This document shows positions 63,501 through 64,000 of a DNA stretch of 64,000 nt, piece by piece (position 1 is the stretch's first letter; the number at the start of each line of letters is the position of its first letter). The DNA is from Rugamonas rubra (GTDB lineage: Bacteria; Pseudomonadota; Gammaproteobacteria; Burkholderiales; Burkholderiaceae_D), in assembly GCF_900114705.1 (NCBI RefSeq), contig NZ_FOTW01000027.1, positions 1 through 64,000 on the forward strand. Reading direction: 5' to 3'. The notes beneath the pieces are model-generated. The model was given only the letters and a program-made list of their open reading frames with translations, was not told the DNA's origin and searched no databases. The position numbers and the translations under genes are program-made.

Positions 63501-64000
63501 CGCACGCTGGTCGACGACGACATTCCGCTCAACGCCGGCTGCCTGAAGCCGCTCAAGGTGTTGATCCCGCCGGGCTCGATGCTCAACCCGCACTATCCGG
63601 CCTCGGTCGTGTCGGGCAATGTGGAAACCTCGACCTGCATCACCAACGCGCTGTACGGCGCGCTGGGCGTGATGGCGGCCTCGCAGGGGACGATGAACAA
63701 CTTCACCTTCGGTAACGAGCGCTACCAGTACTACGAGACCATCAGCGGCGGTTCCGGTGCCGGCCCGGGCTTCGACGGCACCAGCGTGGTGCAGACGAAC
63801 ATGACCAACTCGCGCCTGACCGATCCCGAGATCCTCGAATTCCGCTTCCCGGTGCGCCTGGACAGCTACGAGATCCGCGCCGGCTCCGGCGGGGCGGGAC
63901 GCTGGCACGGCGGCGACGGCGGCGTGCGCAAGGTGCGCTTCCTCGAGCCGATGACGGCGGCGATTTTGTCGAACAACCGCGTCCACGCGCCCTTCGGCAT
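60552..64000 (+). CDS. 5-oxoprolinase, fused HyuA/HyuB type (right end missing)
   Basis: 1149 codons are open to the window edge, starting MDWQFWIDRGGTFTDIVARLP. The N-terminal hydantoinase A half (about 1-690) has MGTTVATNALLERKGE, FDMGGTSTDVS and TSFGGAGGQHACLVADALG. The hydantoinase B half (from about 694) has EIFNKLFMSIAEQMG, LNDPYHGGTHLPDVTV, GGTTPGSMPPDSRS and SGGSGAGPGFDGTSVVQ. The family cleaves 5-oxo-L-proline to glutamate with ATP; members are about 1200 residues, so roughly 50 are missing. The start fits GCGAGGTGTGC upstream. A very long antisense ORF over it is a codon-bias shadow. The divergent gap to nnr holds TACAAT as a possible -10. Confidence 0.9.
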   Translation, partial: MDWQFWIDRGGTFTDIVARLPNGSLRTHKLLSENPELYRDAAIAGIRHLMGVAAKAPIPVERIEAVKMGTTVATNALLERKGEATALAVTRGFRDALRIAYQNRPRLFDRHIVLPELLYQHVVEIDERIGAHGELVTPLAADSARAALQALYEQGLRSLAIVFMHGYRYHAHEAKVAEMAREIGFTQISVSHQVSPLMKLVARGDTTVVDAYLSPILRRYVEQVAVELPGVNLQFMQSNGGLTDARTFHGKDSILSGPAGGIVGMVRASRLAGFERVIGFDMGGTSTDVSHFSGEFERVFETQVAGVRMRAPMMSIHTVAAGGGSILHFDGSRYRVGPDSAGANPGPASYRRGGPLAVTDCNVMLGKIQPAHFPQLFGAEGRQPLDVATVRHQFAMLAARIGVATGQHSSPEQVAEGYIEIAVGNMANAIKQISVQRGHDVTEYTLTSFGGAGGQHACLVADALGMKTVFVHSLAGVMSAYGMGLADQSAMREAAVELKLAGAIEAELAARLHALGRQARAELQHQGVADARISLIERVHLRYEGTDSALIVLFGPPAAMQAQFEAAYKKRFSFLMPAKALIVEAVSVEALGKSDAPAETVTPAPRRLRGLAPHAVVPMYCAGKWRDTNLYQRADTRIGDIVKGPAIIAEANATTVVEPGWQAEVTPNDHLVLTRVEALPARRAIGTTADPVMLEIFNKLFMSIAEQMGLRLQNTAYSVNIKERLDFSCAIFDAAGNLIANAPHMPVHLGSMGESIKTVMQANAGQMRPGDVYMLNDPYHGGTHLPDVTVISPVFDQAGAAILFYVGSRGHHADIGGTTPGSMPPDSRSIVEEGVLINNFKLVDGAAGGQLREAETRALLSGATYPARNPDQNMADLRAQVAANQKGVDELGKMVAHFGLEVVQAYMGHVQDNAEEAVRRVIGTLADGSYTVQLDNGAQIQVALRVDRAKRSAEIDFSGTSAQLENNFNAPSAVCMAAVLYVFRTLVDDDIPLNAGCLKPLKVLIPPGSMLNPHYPASVVSGNVETSTCITNALYGALGVMAASQGTMNNFTFGNERYQYYETISGGSGAGPGFDGTSVVQTNMTNSRLTDPEILEFRFPVRLDSYEIRAGSGGAGRWHGGDGGVRKVRFLEPMTAAILSNNRVHAPFG

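Noticed and set aside
60525..63986. An 1153-codon minus-strand ORF opposite the oxoprolinase gene
   Set aside because: Repetitive His/Arg/Gln/Val-rich shadow translation; the plus strand has conserved hydantoinase motifs throughout.

Overview
The window is chromosomal DNA of a high-GC betaproteobacterium, most likely of the family Oxalobacteraceae (Massilia/Duganella/Janthinobacterium group). This rests on the tig-clpP-clpX-lon-hupB-tRNA-ppiD block, a PEP-CTERM protein, the hpnCDE squalene genes, thrC-moeA-moaD, and uniformly GC-rich third codon positions. The genus is inference; no rRNA is present.

Layout. 1-5.2 kb is an accessory patch: the edge of an IS1595-type insertion sequence, a small ORF cut by it, a putative immunity gene, an Rhs repeat gene that has lost its 5' end, and an orphan gspK-like pseudopilin gene whose start lies exactly at the Rhs breakpoint. 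5.3-9.0 kb is a metal-uptake cassette (CxxC periplasmic protein, coiled-coil porin, ZnuA-like binding protein, ZnuB-like permease) with no ATPase gene. 9.2-12.5 kb holds a Sel1-repeat protein and an EAL-CBS-GGDEF c-di-GMP protein, convergent. 12.9-17.7 kb encodes two exported peptidases. 17.7-19.2 kb is an MFS transporter with palindromic operators and the apparent relic of a TetR regulator. 19.2-22.8 kb has an inositol monophosphatase, a zeta-toxin/antitoxin pair, a class A beta-lactamase and an XRE-cupin regulator.

23-30 kb is amino acid and cofactor metabolism: kbl, SDR-type threonine dehydrogenase and sdaA (threonine to glycine, serine to pyruvate), then thrC-moeA-moaD. 30-34 kb carries a flavoprotein, a lipoprotein and a DUF1700/DUF2807 pair. 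34.2-37.5 kb is hpnC-hpnD-hpnE (squalene from farnesyl diphosphate). 37.6-42 kb is an RND efflux pair behind a recognisable promoter/operator. 42.3-43.6 kb encodes a PEP-CTERM metalloprotease and an overlapping lipoprotein. 43.8-53.2 kb is the conserved protein-quality-control block with three tRNAs (Leu, Val, Asp) and well-formed terminators. 53.3-64 kb holds a rodA remnant, an MBL-fold hydrolase divergent from a LysR regulator, tesA-selU, a YbbA-type ABC ATPase, nnr, and a 5-oxoprolinase running off the right edge.

Three intergenic gaps carry almost identical palindromes with the core GGGTCAGACC, a dispersed repeat family. No CRISPR array, prophage or complete IS is present. The best candidates for something undescribed are the Rhs C-terminal toxin with its small neighbour, the ATPase-less metal cassette, and the anchored metzincin with its overlapping lipoprotein. 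None can be proven novel from sequence alone. Translations, motif positions and repeats were read directly from the DNA; family names are by recognition, without database searches.
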